Shown here: positions 45,301-57,106 of the stretch, piece by piece
How the letters are laid out: each line of letters starts with the position of its first letter
Numbering within the stretch: position 1 is the first letter of the stretch
DNA from: Luscinia megarhynchos
Taxonomy: Eukaryota > Chordata > Aves > Passeriformes > Turdidae
Assembly: GCA_034336665.1 (NCBI GenBank)
Contig: JAPFBE010000033.1
Span: 186,001 to 250,000 of the forward strand
Reading direction: 5' to 3'
DNA: 64,000 nt
Translations under genes and position numbers: made by a program
The notes under the pieces: generated by a model
The model's input: the letters and a program-made list of their open reading frames with translations, nothing else
Told to the model about the DNA's origin: nothing
Database searches by the model: none

Positions 45301-46559
45301 CTCCCACCATAAGAAAAGTAGTTTTCTTGCCACTTAGGGGTAATTTAAATTTGTAAACTGTCTTTCTGTTCACAAGACAATTATTTTGTTCTCAACTTTT
45401 TGCAAACACTAGCTGCAACAATAAACTAAGGACTGATACATCAACTCTAAATTATGTACAGTTTAATATACTGGAAATCTCAGTAGTATCTTCAGTGCTA
45501 ACATGAACCAGCCAATAATCTATCCTCACCTGCTGTCAAAAGGATCTGTACAAATACTTTATTAAAATTATTTCCACTTCTCCAAAAATTTCATATCACT
45601 ATCTCACTCAATCAGATGCCAAGAAGGAATTTGCTTACTCCAGGTGCCACAGGGAATCAACATCTTGAATCAGCTCATATCCAGCTTTTACTTTAATGCC
45701 AAGGTGAACTGTATTTCAACAAGTCCCAGGTTGCACATAACGCACCTTCAAGTGAAGAGTGAGGCAGACTGAATTAAGTGGGGAGGAACACACAAAGGAA
45801 CCTTTCACAGGTGGGAAACATAGATAACCACATTCAAGTGTTCTGCAGAACGCAGCTGGGGCACAGCACACACAAGCAAGCCTGTAGCATCAAAGCAAAG
45901 CAACTACACACTCATAAGAAATAATCACCAAGTAGTCTTGGTGATAATCTAGCATCTCCCATGACTACCAGCCAGCCGGCCTTCCTTCAGAAGTGTCATT
46001 TCAGAAGATACCAAGAGCCCAGGACCACTCTACCTGCCCAGTTATGCAGCCACAAAGTCCCACAAACCTGTATACTTCCTTCTCTGCAAAGATTCCCCGG
46101 GGTCCCATATAGTGTAACCTTTATGTCAACTTCTTCAGAGCTCATTAACTGAGTATAATTGTGCCCATGAAGTGGAACAATAAAACAAAATGAAAAACAT
46201 ATGCCCTGGCGTGGGGGGAAAAAAATCCAACACCTTACAGATTGCTATTTTATGTGAGTAAAACTGTAATTTGACAGAGATGTTTCTTTGCAGAACACCA
46301 GGATTTTTCACACGAGTATTCAATAGTATTTTTCCCCTAGAGCAATGGCTATAAAATCAGCCACAAAGACCGTCCCACAGCTTCATATCACTCACGCCAT
46401 ATAGGTGTATTTAACGCACATCCCGTGCGGATATTCAGCCCCTAGGGAGAACCTCTCAGACCGGACTGCACATAAGCATCGCTCAATTCTTCCCTCAGAT
46501 TTCATCTATATTGTAAAAATCAACTAAAACCCCACCAGTCCTTTACGCCTTCAGCGGCT
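42332..46559. other. Low-copy sequence, no gene recognised
   Basis: About 4.2 kb without retroviral motifs, LTR ends or CR1. Short open frames (60-95 codons, for example 43833-44099 and 44142-44430 plus) show no known motif. The stretch differs from the rest of the window in composition and lacks repeats, so it is likely intron or intergenic host DNA. A (CA)n microsatellite lies at 45152-45174. Confidence 0.45.
45152..45174 (+). repeat. (CA)n microsatellite
   Basis: About eleven CA units preceded by AAAA. Confidence 0.9.
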
Positions 46560-46762
46560 CTGGCTGCCCGTCCTTATTTGGACGGGCTCCTCAATCTTAC
46601 CGCCGCTCCCCACTCCTCCGGAGCACTCCCCTCCCTTACACTGGAGCCCACTGGCCGAGGCGGCGCGAAACACTTATATGCACTAGCCAGTCCGGGGCGT
46701 TTTAGAGACGTTACTGCGTTTGCAGAAGCGACGTTTCAACCGATGCAGGTGCAGAGCTCCCT

Positions 46763-46822
46763 TTGCCCGCCCCCTTCCCTTCCCATCCCTTCCCTTCCCT
46801 TCTCTTCCCTTCCCTTCCCCGT
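46763..46822 (+). repeat. Pyrimidine 5-bp repeat (CCCTT/CCCAT)n
   Basis: Roughly twelve imperfect pentamers of C and T with one or two A. The purine strand would be G/A-rich. Confidence 0.8.
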
Positions 46823-46970
46823 TCACGGGCGGCTTGCTGCCCTTGCTACCGACGACACCCAGGGAGATGTCGGCAGTTACACAACAATCGCGGCGCACGG
46901 GCACAGGAGCACACACCCCCATGTCAAGGGGGCAGCTCCCGGAAAAAGCGCGGCCTCCCTCGCCCCTCAC

Positions 46971-47027
46971 CAGCGGCTGCATCTCGGCCCGAACGGCTGG
47001 CACCTGGAACCGGTCTATCTCCTCCAT
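46971..47027 (-). CDS. Candidate host first coding exon (19 codons, then splice donor)
   Basis: The minus strand has an ATG (47027-47025) in context CATAATGG opening MEEIDRFQVPAVRAEMQPL. It is followed directly by GTGAGG (from 46970), a good splice donor in phase 0. The frame continues open past the donor to 46683, but there it turns into low-complexity purine repeat translation, so exon 1 ending at the donor is the better reading. The gene is not identified; this may also be a gametologue or a pseudogene. Confidence 0.4.
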
Positions 47028-47490
47028 TATGATGGTGGAGACAAGGCGGAAAGAAAGAAGACCGAACGCGGGGAGACTCCTCAAACGTCGAAAGATTACG
47101 ACAACTCCGCCGCCCACCACAGATTCTGCCTTATCATCGTCGCATCCGAAGTGACTCAGCGGCACCGCTTCCGGGCCCGACCGCGACCGCTCCGCCCTAC
47201 ATTTGCATATTCATGAAAGGCGGGAGTTCTGGCAATAATTCCGGGGTCCAGATGCTCGGTTCTCCGCGGCCCTCGCCTCACTGCCGCAGGGACGTACAAT
47301 TTCCTCCCTCGGGAGGAGCGGGCACACTTCAGGGGGAGGTGGAGAGGAAAGGAATAGCCAATGTCGACAGTGTTCTGCGCCCGGATTAGTTGCACGCCGC
47401 TTCCGGCGCGTTGCCATCGTTGCCACTATCGACTTCTCTTGGCCGGAAAGATATGGGGCTATTGTGAGGAGCAGCTGGTGGCGGGGAGCC

Positions 47491-47520
47491 ATGCCAGTCA
47501 AGGTGGGCGACAGGCACCGG
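47491..47520 (+). other. Possible plus-strand first exon of a divergent gene
   Basis: ATG at 47491 (GAGCCATGC, good context) with AAG|GTGGGC at 47500-47507 and CCG|GTAGGT at 47517-47525 as donor-like sites. The coding part would be 4-10 codons. The distance to the minus-strand ATG is about 460 bp, as in bidirectional promoters. Weak evidence. Confidence 0.25.
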
Positions 47521-47620
47521 TAGGTAAAGGGTCTGACATGAGCGGGCATCGTTGCAGGGTTGTGCCTCCGTCTTGTGTGATAGCACCGTGATGAGCTCAC
47601 CACCTGTGCTTGGTTTTTTG

Positions 47621-48698
47621 GGGGAATAGCGATTCACACGAGGGAGCATTACTATGCGGCCCTGCTGTCTCTGCTGCCCTCAGCTCCTGCTCTGAGTGCG
47701 TGCCTCAGTGTCACTGGTATGACACCAGACCCACAATAACATCACCATTCCCACTGTTATCACGTTACATTGACATGTGCAACCCAGCTCCTTTCCCTCT
47801 AGAATGTCACATAGTGCTGTAATCCCCCAGGGCTGGGTGGGACATGGGGACTTGGCACAGTCCCTCCTTGGCACTGCTTGCTGTGTCGTTACATCATGTT
47901 GCATCACTCTGTTCCTGCACTGAGGCATGTCATCACTCTGCCACTGATACCCTGCATATTCCATGTCACTTCTATGTGTTGCCCCCCTACTCAGGCAAAC
48001 CAACATGTCCCAAAGCTGCAGCACCCCACAGTGTCACAGTACTGTTGCATCCCTATGAGACTGCAAGAATCTCTGGTCATCACTATATTATGCCTTTTTG
48101 TCACTGTTACAGTGTATGACACTTCCAGGGCAGGTTTTAATGCACTTGAGATGCCCCTAGTCTGTCAGAGAATCTTTAAGGCTGCTAAATGGATAGGTTG
48201 AAATCCCTGTTTTTAAAAAAGTTTTTTGAAAAATACTTTCAATTATACTTACCTGTAACTTATATCACTTTCCTTTTGTTTTACTATTTGGTCTTCTCTT
48301 AGTTCAGACAGTTAACTGAGGTTATCTGCTAACCTTTGTGGCCCTAACCCTACTCTGGGAGCAGTGGTGTGGGTGGATGCATGTCTGTGAGACCTCACTG
48401 TCTTCCCTGCGCTCTGCATGGGCATCTCTGTATGCATCCTCTCACAGGATGAAGGGCTCAGATTCATTCCTGGGTCTCATCTACTACTGGAGTATCAAAG
48501 TATTTGCTTTAAAAGCAGAGACTGACCTCGTAGATAAAATCTTTTTCGTAGCAGGTTTAGGTCAATCCCAATGTATTTGATCTTTGCCTTGGGGAAAAGA
48601 GGGTTAGCATAGGCAGCCCAGAAATGACAGAACAAAGCAGCCTACTTCCTCAGTCCGGAACATGTGCCAGAAATCCATAACTAACCAAGTGTGACAAG
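47621..48698. other. Flank of the CpG island, nothing recognised
   Basis: Moderately GC-rich sequence with short open frames on both strands and no motif. If the plus-strand exon is real, this would be its intron. Confidence 0.4.
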
Positions 48699-50103
48699 TG
48701 TGACATCCCACCCTTATGGGAAGAGACCACCCAAATTTTGTCAATTTCTGTGGTCAAAAGGAATGACAAAAGTCAGAGGCTCTGCAAAAACTCACTAAGT
48801 TTTATTAGTAACTTACACACTTGGCATGGGAATTGGTATGTGAGTCCCTGACCTACTATATAAGAACATGGCAGTGGGGTTTGGATAAAGGAGGAAAAAG
48901 AAAAGGAAGAGATAAAAAAAAAGATATTAATTAAAGAGGAAGACAGAGAAAGAGAGAAAAAGACACCACCAATCCTAGTTCCAGCATCAGTCCAGCTGAT
49001 GGGATGTCTAGGGTGCTGGGGGCACTGCTCAGGCTTGGTGGGGGTACCTTTTTATGTATAGGTTTCCCCGCCCTGAAGATAGGTTTCTCAATTTTTATGC
49101 AAATTGCATAGTCGGTTCTTTCAGACCTTTCTGGAAATGGGTCAGAGGGCTTCGGGGATATCATGAATGAGTGTTTTAGGGTTGCTTTAGAAATCACCAG
49201 CAAAGGTATTCTCAAAAACAGGTTTAATATAAAAGTGAAAGCACGACAAAGTTCCTGGGCAAGGTTCACTCTACTTCTTACTAGATGTTTAAAGCACACA
49301 AAGAAACAGCAAGCAGAAGTCCAAAATCAATCCAAATTGAATAAAACCTTAAACTATGTACATGGAGGCAGGGTGGGAGAAAAGGATAGGAAAGGGTAAG
49401 GATAAAAAGGAATATGGAAGACCCTCCTGTTGAGTCACAAGGTTCAGAGTAGATCCCCGTGCTAAACTGAGTCCTGGACTGGACTTGACCAACAATTTAT
49501 GCCTAAAGGTCCAACAGCATTACTTAGCCTTAAACTTGAAAGAACTTAAACTTAACAATACTTAGTTGATAACTTAAGTGTCCTGGTTTTAGCCAGGATA
49601 GGATTCATTTTTTGCAGTAGCTAGGAGGGGACATGGCTAGGGCCCGGACTTTATTCTATACCACGTACATCATTGCAGGGGGTGAGGGGAAAAGGGACTC
49701 TTTCTTCTGGGGAGAAGGGGTTCCTTCTGGTCAAGAAAACATGGGCTCTACTGTGAGCATTTTGCATGTAAATCACCCTCTCTTTTGTATACTTTTGTTT
49801 TTACTATTGCTGCTTTTACTCTTTGTTTTCTTATCTCTTTGCTGTTTCCAGTAAATTGTTTTTATCTCAACCTGTGATCTTTGTCTTTTGTTTCTCCAAC
49901 TGGATTGAGGGGGGAATGGAAGCAGCGCATGGTTTTAGCGGGAGTACTAAACTGGGGAATACCATTCCTAAAACTTGTCACTTAAATTAAACAGCTTAGC
50001 AAAGGATTCATATAGACTTTACTATACTACATCAGTAACTCACAGGCCTAATTTACTTACAAATATGAAGTACTTAAGAATCTAGGAGAGCAGCATTCCT
50101 CGT
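48699..50103 (-). mobile_element. M-type LTR/repeat, minus strand, with LTR K2 inside
   Basis: 48699-49130 is the reverse complement of the 3' part of LTR M (41870-42331); 49270-50103 (without K2) is the reverse complement of M2 at 37190-37620. The two parts are contiguous here, while in plus orientation they are about 4 kb apart. On the minus strand it ends GGGTGGGATGTCACA (48699), with a polyadenylation signal AATAAAAC near 48795. Confidence 0.65.
49579..49980 (+). mobile_element. Solo LTR, type K, copy 2
   Basis: TGTCCTGGTTTTAGCCAGG at 49579 to CTAAAACTTGTCA at 49980, 402 bp. Flanks CTTAAG (49573-49578) and CTTAAA (49981-49986) match at five of six bases. The paralogous M2 at about 37340 lacks it, which confirms an insertion. 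The opening 19 bases contain an inverted repeat. Confidence 0.8.
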
Positions 50104-52423
50104 TATCCTGGTTGAAAAGACAGGTGTCTACCAAGGAAGGTGGGATCCCTCCTGGAATGGAAAAGATGACCCCCCATCCCTCCAAATTATTATAACTTTG
50201 CAATTATGAGGCTTTCAGGCAAAGATATGGGAAAAGGAAGAGCAGTTCTTTACTAGAAAATATATATACATATGTATATAAAGACGAACAAACAACAGCA
50301 ACAACAAAAAAACAGAAAACAAAAAAACAGCCTTTTACCGCCAGAAAAACTATTTCCTCTTTGGTGTAGTTATGACCATAATCAGCAGGGGGCGCTGTTG
50401 GCTAGTTTTGGGGCAGAGAGGCTGCGGTGAGTCACCTGCGGCTGCAGGGATGCTCTGATGCAAGATCAGGACCTCCCTGGTAGTGATGGCTGCTCAGAGA
50501 GAGAGAGAAAAGGGTTGACTCTCACAGCCACCCCCGTGAGTGGTGATCGGTCTTCCGCACCGCTAACGGCAGCCAATATATGCTGGGAAGGGAGGCAGGG
50601 CTTTATTCCGATGTCACACTACCGTATAGAAAGAGGTCCAACGGGATGTTGCTCCGGCTCCAGGCAGCCCTCCATGCGGTGGCTCCGGGTTTCACTGAAA
50701 ATCAGGGAGAAAAAAAATCTTTAGCACTATATTTGAAGTGATAGAGAATCAGGCATTATTTATTTTCTGGCCAGGATGTGCCAAGGAAAATATCTCAAAC
50801 ACACGTTTCTGCAGAATTTTCCTCTAAACTTTATATAGTCAAAACCCATAGAGATGCACTGTTTCAAAGTTAATTGGTCCAGAGTTGAGCAACCCCCAGT
50901 ATTCAGTTTCCCATTGGATCCAAATCTTCTCACCTGCGATGTTAATTAGATCTTCATTCCTCGATTTTCTTATCAGTCCTTTCGAGACCAGATGTCTCAA
51001 ACTCTGCCAGAGGCAGCACCTGAGGGTAGATGTTTGTAGATGGCCACTGATGTTCCGTTTATGTTCCTTTCATGGCATTTTACCTTTCTGGGTATCTTTG
51101 GGCTACTCCCAGTCTGTTGGTATGTTAAGCCCATCTCCTTAGAGTGATGCTACATCCCCAAAAAAACTAAAGAAAATTCCTTTCTCCAAGGCAAAGTCAA
51201 GCCAAGCCTAGCTAGAGAGACAAAATAAAACTTTAAAAGTTATACTGTTTCCAACACAGGGAGAAGGGGGGAAGGGACGACTCCTTCAGGCACCCAAATG
51301 GATTGCGTTTGTCTCTCGGTGCTTCTCTCTTGTGAGCGACGGGCTCACAAGGCGACAACAGGCAGAGCTCCACCTCAGTGTTGGAAAAAAAATAAATCCC
51401 TGCACAGGAGAGGTCCAAGACGAAGAAGCACCCCGTGAAGCACCACACAACCATCTCTACTTCCGACCAGGCAAAGTCTGCCCGAGCCCCAACTAAGAAA
51501 CTGTAGAAACCTCACCGCTTCCCCCTCAATCATCACTCCTAAACTCTTGTTTCTCTGGCTGAGCCCTTACCATGGTATGTGGGAACGTGGGACCATTTTC
51601 TTTTGTTTCCTAATTGCCCCTATTTGTCCCCCGGGCAACCTCCTCCCCCTCGCATAGTCTTTCGGGTATCAGATTGTGTTGCAGAATAAGGACTTTACAT
51701 TTTAAAATTGTAAAGTGGTATGTTTTATTTCCAGCTGGGACACATGGGAGATATTTCCACCATGCATGTGTACCTGGTCAAGATAGGTTTCAGGTTTAAA
51801 TACACATAGATCCCACAAACTCACACCTCCCTGCCCGCTCGTCCCTGCCCCTTCTCCGCCTCCTTGTGATTCATATTATAATTAGTCTTCTGCTGTGCCA
51901 CGCCTCCTGGTGGTCGCGGGCGGGGATCTTCTGATGAAGTAAAGACGTCTTCCTCAGGTGTCCTCTGTTTGACCCCGTCTCTGGGCAGGCGCAGTGGGGG
52001 TTTGGCTAGTTCCCAGGTCAGCTTGTCCTGGCCAAAACCAGGAGCCTGGTCCTTGCTGATTTCTCAATCCACAGGTTCTGCTTTATTGATTCTTCACAAT
52101 ACCCAAGTTCTGCTTTACTGAGTTTTCATAATATGCTGCTTATCTCTATGGCCTTTATCTAGCAACGAAATTCCTTATGTGTTTTCTTACAAATTGTTTC
52201 TACCTAACAAGTTGCATTCCTATATGTTCTATTACAAGTTGTTTCTCTACTTTTACAAAATTGCTAAATAAGCTATGTATTTCTGTCTTCCCCTCCACCT
52301 ACCTAAGCACCTTATATGTTTCTAAAATTCTGAATTATCATATGCCTGTGCGTTTCCCATATCAAGATGAGAGAAAAAATTCTCCAAGAAAAACAAAGGG
52401 AAAAAACCACCTAACCCCCAACA
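50104..52423 (-). mobile_element. Type D-related LTR, minus strand, enlarged by further insertion(s)
   Basis: The plus-strand left end (TATCCTGGTTGAAAAGACAGG, with the shared R/U5 block to about 50255) and the right end (CTAACCCCCAACA at 52423) match the two ends of type D LTRs in inverse orientation. The M2 paralogue shows the flanks adjacent (37205-37225). Its 2.3 kb is about three times the usual length, so other sequence has been added between about 50400 and 52300. No clear ends of that insert were found. Confidence 0.5.
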
Positions 52424-52855
52424 CTGCACGTTTGCTATAGCGTATTCACACTCGCATGCACATAGACATAACAAGTCTGTACAAGGTACCTGTGAATAAT
52501 TCCCCTTAAGTTTAGTGCAATACTCACTTTGGATGCCTTTGCATCTTCTCAGCAGGAAAAGGGTTGAGCCGCGAGGAGTGGGGGTATCAGCCCAGGATCC
52601 GTCAGTGTTATTCAGCAATCCTCTGAGTATAGCAAATGTTATAGATGGCAATATTGGCTTTTGCATTCCTAGATTAGCTTTTTGCATCACAAGTATTTTG
52701 ATAAGGTAAAATTTATACTTACTTTTAACTGCTTTTGTATAGTATAATCTGTCATTTTATGTATACACTGTAGTTTATATGAATAGTAGTGTGATAAACA
52801 TATTACAGTGTAGGCTTTAGCAAAATGTTAAGAGACTAAAATACCTCTATGCAAC
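52424..52855 (-). repeat. M2 repeat, inverted copy, with ERV-E empty site
   Basis: 52424-52640 is the reverse complement of 22540-22613/23181-23294 plus the start of 37172. It carries the uninterrupted TCTA site that ERV-E duplicated. 52640-52855 is AT-rich without assignment. Confidence 0.65.
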
Positions 52856-54046
52856 TGTGAGAAATGACGCTTACTTTTAAAAATGTCAACGGTTTCTTAA
52901 AAAGCTTAACAAAATACAACACAGGACTGAATAAGGAAAAATTACAGCTCTGTGAGCATAGGACTAAACTGCCATGTTGTTGGGGGTTGGTTTTTCCTTT
53001 CCTCTCTCCCCATGGAACTTCTTCCCGTTGACATGCTAAGGGCCATTGATGGCTGGGTCCTTGAGACCTTGAGATGGGGGAGGCCCTGCTTTTTTGGGAG
53101 TTTCTCTTGGAGAGTGGAGGGAAGGGGGGGGGTTTAGAAGATTAGAAGCAGGTAAAGGAGGCTGGAAGGCAGTTTGCTCGTTCGTTCGCTCTTCGAATAG
53201 GAGGAGGGAGGCTGCTGCTTCTACCCCCCACTCCCCCAATGCCAGGAGCTGCCTCTTCTGCTGTTGGACCCTGCACTGCTGCCCTGCTTGGACGTCTTCT
53301 CGCTTCAGCTTGCTATCTCCAAGCATCCTGTTGAAGCACCGAGACCGATGCTGTGAGCAAAGTCTCTCCTCCATCCCTTTCTCATCTGAGACAACACTGC
53401 CATCACCCTCATCACCCCCTGCAGCTGCACGGGACCTGCCCCTGTCCACCACCGGTAACTGCAGCACAGGGAAGGGTGCCTGCGGCCGAGAAGAACTGGA
53501 ACTGAGTTACTGGTCTGTTTGTTGTTAATTTCATAGTTGTTGTTTTGTTTGTCTTGTTAGATATACTAGTAAAGAACTGTTATTCCTATCCCCATATCTT
53601 TGCCTGAGAGCCCCTTAATTTCAAAATTATACTAATTCAGGGGGAGGGATTTACTTTCTCCATTTTGAGGGAAAGCTCTGCTCTTCCCTAGCACACACCT
53701 GTCTTTTTCAAACCAGTAAACATGTCCTCATCTACAAAATGGATGCTCTTCTTTTTATACCCTTGGACCCTTATATAGTCTTGTCAGTAAACTCCTTCTT
53801 TGCCGTCTATTGGTGGAGGCTTCCTTTTTTGCAACTTGATTGGAGGTCAGGTGTTGTCATGCCACACCTCCTAGTAACAAGCCTTCCCTCCTCCCAATAT
53901 GCCCTATGAAAGGGGCACAGGTTAATCACACAGGGGGAAAGGGGGACATGGGGGAGGATAGAGGACGTGTAAATAGCATACATACATACACATTATATTA
54001 ATCTCTTAATTGCAAGAGCCAACCATCAAATTACCCATCTATAACA
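52856..54046 (-). mobile_element. LTR of type E, minus strand, split by LTR D3
   Basis: Minus strand from TGTTATAGATGGGTAAT (54046) to TTTCTCACA (52856), with the E-type TATA segment (near 53755) and the block GACCTCCAATCAAG-type sequence (53840). It lacks a matching 4-bp duplication (CAAC against GTAA), so it may be solo with decay, or one end of a lost provirus. Confidence 0.75.
52978..53720 (+). mobile_element. Solo LTR, type D, copy 3
   Basis: 743 bp from TGTTGGGGGTTGG to ACCAGTAAA, flanked by a perfect 5-bp duplication CATGT (52973-52977 and 53721-53725). It lies in a type E LTR. The terminal CA has decayed. Open frames within it (for example 53036-53467 minus) are not genes. Confidence 0.9.
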
Positions 54047-54051
54047 GTAAC

Positions 54052-54722
54052 TGTCAGGGTCCACACCACATGCGGAGTCCTGATAGGTTCTTTTAGGGAT
54101 CTCAAAGCACAAAAGACACAGCAGGGGACAAAACCAGTTTACTTCTGCAGAAAATGCACCTTTATTTAGTGCCAATCACATGCAATAGAGGGACAGGAAA
54201 TAAGAGAGAGAGAGAGAGAGAGGGGTTGGGATTATAGCTACCAAGACGGGCAGACGATCCTCGTGGAACCAGCCAATAGATGTCTGTTGCTGTCTGGGGA
54301 GATCTCGGGGGTCTTTGTCTGAGGATGTTTTTTATAGTCTTTTCCAAGGCGTCGGGCGACTGGCCAAACAGGTGAAGAGTTTCAGGTACGCTTCGGGTTC
54401 CGTTGGGGAAGAGATCCCAAAACATGTCCAAGCGAACTCCCTGTCGGTGAAACAAACACAGGGCACTCCATCTCTGACCAGTTCATTGTTCTCATACCTG
54501 TGGGAGTCTTATAGAGTAAACAGTTCAGTGCAGGGTGACTAGCCGTAAACCAGTCTCATGAGAAACCATTCCTGGTCCAATGAGCACCACCTGCGAACAA
54601 TCACTTGGCGTTCCTCCCATCCCTGGCCAGCACCTTTAAACTGCAGTTTGAGGGGTCTTCTTAGGCCTCAGGCGAGGGTCGTTGGGCAGAACAAACGAGA
54701 GGCTTTTAGATGGACTCTTACA
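54052..54722 (-). mobile_element. Solo LTR, type J, copy 1 (minus strand)
   Basis: Minus strand TGTAAGAGTCCATCT (54722) to GTGTGGACCCTGACA (54052). Flanks GTAAC (54047-54051) and GTAAC (54723-54727) match; an extra A makes a 6-bp reading AGTAAC possible. It entered five bases from the end of the E-type LTR. It contains an (AG)n run at 54201-54222 and matches the plus-strand LTR at 62403-63074. Confidence 0.85.
54201..54222 (+). repeat. (GA)n microsatellite inside LTR J
   Basis: About ten GA units. The J copy at 62908-62930 has a C/T-rich equivalent on the opposite strand. Confidence 0.85.
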
Positions 54723-54727
54723 GTAAC

Positions 54728-55165
54728 CAACTTAGAGTATGGTGTAAAGCAATTGTTTTTCTTACATCTGAGAACTGGCCTCTCCAAGTGATAAGATAAC
54801 AGTGACAGAAACCAGAGCATAAGCATCCAGGAACGATTGATCTACTCCTCGCTATCAGGAAGTGTGAAAAAACAGGATGGAAACACAGGAAAAATAAAAT
54901 ATATTGACCTAATCTACAGAATGTCCTGCAGACAAGTCAGAGGTTAAGTACAAACAAGAAAGTTCCTGGAACATCAAAAAACTCAAAGGAATGTTTGAAT
55001 AATGTATAAACTAATGAATATGCATGTACCCCCAGCAATGTAGCAGTATATAGAGAACTATGTTTTACACTGATAGTGTGTTCTTTGGCTAACCGCCAAA
55101 AACACCCCAGCACTGGATATTTTAGTCCCTTCTTTTATCCCTTATTAAACTTTTAAAATTCTAAA
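54728..55165 (+). other. LTR-like fragment, unassigned
   Basis: The end (about 55105-55165) reads TTATTAAACTTTTAAAATTC, similar to the polyadenylation region of LTRs E and F. Upstream sequence is AT-rich with no termini seen. Confidence 0.4.
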
Positions 55166-55186
55166 TCTTGAGGAGACAAAGGAATA

Positions 55187-56275
55187 TTGGCTTGGATAAG
55201 AACCCAGATACCTACCCCAAAAAATAGAGGTGCTGTCCCAGAGCCTGACCTTGCCCCAGGGTCTAGGGATGCTGCCCCAGAGCCTGATGCTGCCCCACAG
55301 CCCACCGCAGAAATGTACCACCCGGAGTGGGTGGGGGTTCTAGCCAAGGAGATAGGCCAGATGTTGAAGGATCACTTTTCCCCAGCTGGTGAGAAACCAT
55401 CCCCCTGCCCTAAAGAGGGAGAGTCTGATGGTGCTGCAGTGGAACTCGTAGATGTTATATCTGACCAGGTTCCAGCTGGATCACAGGGGCAGTCACAGCC
55501 AGCAGCAGTTGCCCACGTGGAAACTAGAAAATCAAAAATGAAAACAAGGCACCTAGATAATGGGGATCAGCAAGGAGGGCCCTCACAATCACCAAGGGAG
55601 CCAGAGGTTGAGATAATCTCAGAGTCCCTCTCATATGGTAGTCTCCGTAATCTGCAAAAAGGTATCGCACTGCAGGACCGTGAGGCTTTTACAACCTGGT
55701 GACTTCAGGATTGGGACCTTAAGGGAACAGGTGTACAACTGGATGGTACTGAGGCCAGGAATTTGGGATCCTTGGCCCAGGACTCAGGTATGGACCAGAT
55801 ATTTGTATGGGAGAAATAACTCTTTTCCCTCTGGGAATGACTTTTAATGAGTGTGAGAGAGAAGTTTGTTCACAGAGAGAGAATGCAGGAGCACCACCAT
55901 AGAATGCGCAGGAAGACCCTTGAGGAAGGGATCCAGCAGCTGAGAGAAGTGGCAGTATTGGAGGTAATCTTTGGGAGGAATGGACAGCATGAGAATGACC
56001 CTGACAAGGTCAGGTGCACAGGGCAAATGCTGTGGAATCTGGCAACCCTGGTGCCACCTCAATATACCACCTTCATTGCAATGATTAATGCTGATAATCA
56101 CCGAGAAACAGTGGGTTCTGTTGCTAACAAGCTCAGAAATTTTGAGAGCATGATGAATGGCCCAATGAAGGCAAATGTCTCTGCCGTGGTCAAGGACCTC
56201 CAAGAGGAGGGGAAGGAAAGGAGAGGGTTGAGAGGTGAGATGAGGGAGATGAGGGAGGAGATAAGGAAAAGATAA
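55187..56275 (+). pseudogene. C2 gag (ERVL)
   Basis: Open 55187-55702 with a Pro-rich start (PEPDLAPG, PEPDAAPQ) and SLSYGSLRNLQKGI. A stop at 55700-55702 and shifts follow, then an open frame 55847-56275 with GQMLWNLATLVPPQYTTF and a charged C-terminal helix (EMREMREEIRKR). It matches C1 gag throughout. No zinc knuckle was found. It would have formed the core particle. Confidence 0.8.
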
Positions 56276-56674
56276 GGACTATCAGTGCGGCACTGGTGCA
56301 AGTCCCAGGCACCAAATATAGAGCCCAACGCTCCCCAGCTAGGGAGAGAGGGTACACCTCATGAGCTGACCTGCAGTTCTTCCTGCAAGACCATGGGAAG
56401 ACATGAAAAATGGGATGGGAAACCCACTTCTGTCCTAGCAGCACGGGTCCGTCAACTCAGGGAGGGAAATGCTAACCGAGGGAGCGGCACTAAAAGGAAG
56501 ATAGCCTCAACCTCCCATAACCAAGGTGCAGGGTAATGCAGAAGGGAGGATGATCTGTCAGATCCCCTGGAAGGAACCTCCACTATTTATGCCCAGGAAA
56601 GAAATAATAACCAGGGCTAGAGGGGCCATGCCTCTAGCCAGGGAGAGGCATGGGATAACAGAGTCCATTGGACG
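56276..56674 (+). pseudogene. C2 gag-pro junction
   Basis: About 400 bp collinear with C1 12081-12440. Short frames only; no motif recognised. Confidence 0.5.
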
Positions 56675-57106
56675 GTGTGGGTGCGATGGCCTGGCACATC
56701 AAAGCCACAGAAACATAGAGTGCTAGTTCATACTGGCTCAAAATGCACCCTCATACCATCAAAACATGTGGGGAAGGAACCTGTTTCCATTGTTGGGGTG
56801 ACAGGAGGAACACAGGAAGTCACTTTGCTGGAAGCTGAGATGGGCCAGACAGGGAAGGGGTGGCAGAAACATCCAATTGCAACTGGCCCAGGGGCACCGC
56901 ACATTCTAGGCATAGACTTCCTCAGGAATGGCTACTACAAAGACCCAAAGAGGTTCAGGTGGGCTTTTGGAATAGCTGCTGTAGCGGCAGAGAGCATTAA
57001 GCATTTGGACACCTTGCCTGGACTGTCAGAAAATCCATCTGCAGTAGGACTCCTGAAAGTGACCAAGCAACAGGTACCAATTGCCACCTCAACAGTGCAC
57101 CGATGA
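56675..57106 (+). pseudogene. C2 protease
   Basis: The 143-codon frame has the active-site box as LVHTGSKCTLIP, where the catalytic Asp of DTG is His. It also has ILGIDFLRNGYY and LPGLSENP. A stop follows at 57104-57106, and the region before RT is out of frame. The lost Asp shows it is dead. Confidence 0.7.

Larger units (their letters stand above)
46560..47620. promoter_or_regulatory. CpG island, candidate divergent promoter
   Basis: This kilobase is GC-rich and CpG-rich (for example 46650-46740, 46880-47000, 47150-47300, 47390-47540), unlike its AT-rich flanks. It contains a CCCTT-type pyrimidine repeat (46763-46822). There is a candidate first exon on the minus strand and possible exon starts on the plus strand. 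In birds such islands mark promoters of host genes. No full gene is visible. Confidence 0.6.

Noticed and set aside
46578..47216. 212-codon open frame on the plus strand (and others up to 160 codons on both strands)
   Set aside because: It spans a CpG island and a pyrimidine repeat, where stops are rare on all frames; no domain is visible. Only the short minus-strand exon with a splice donor was kept as a candidate.
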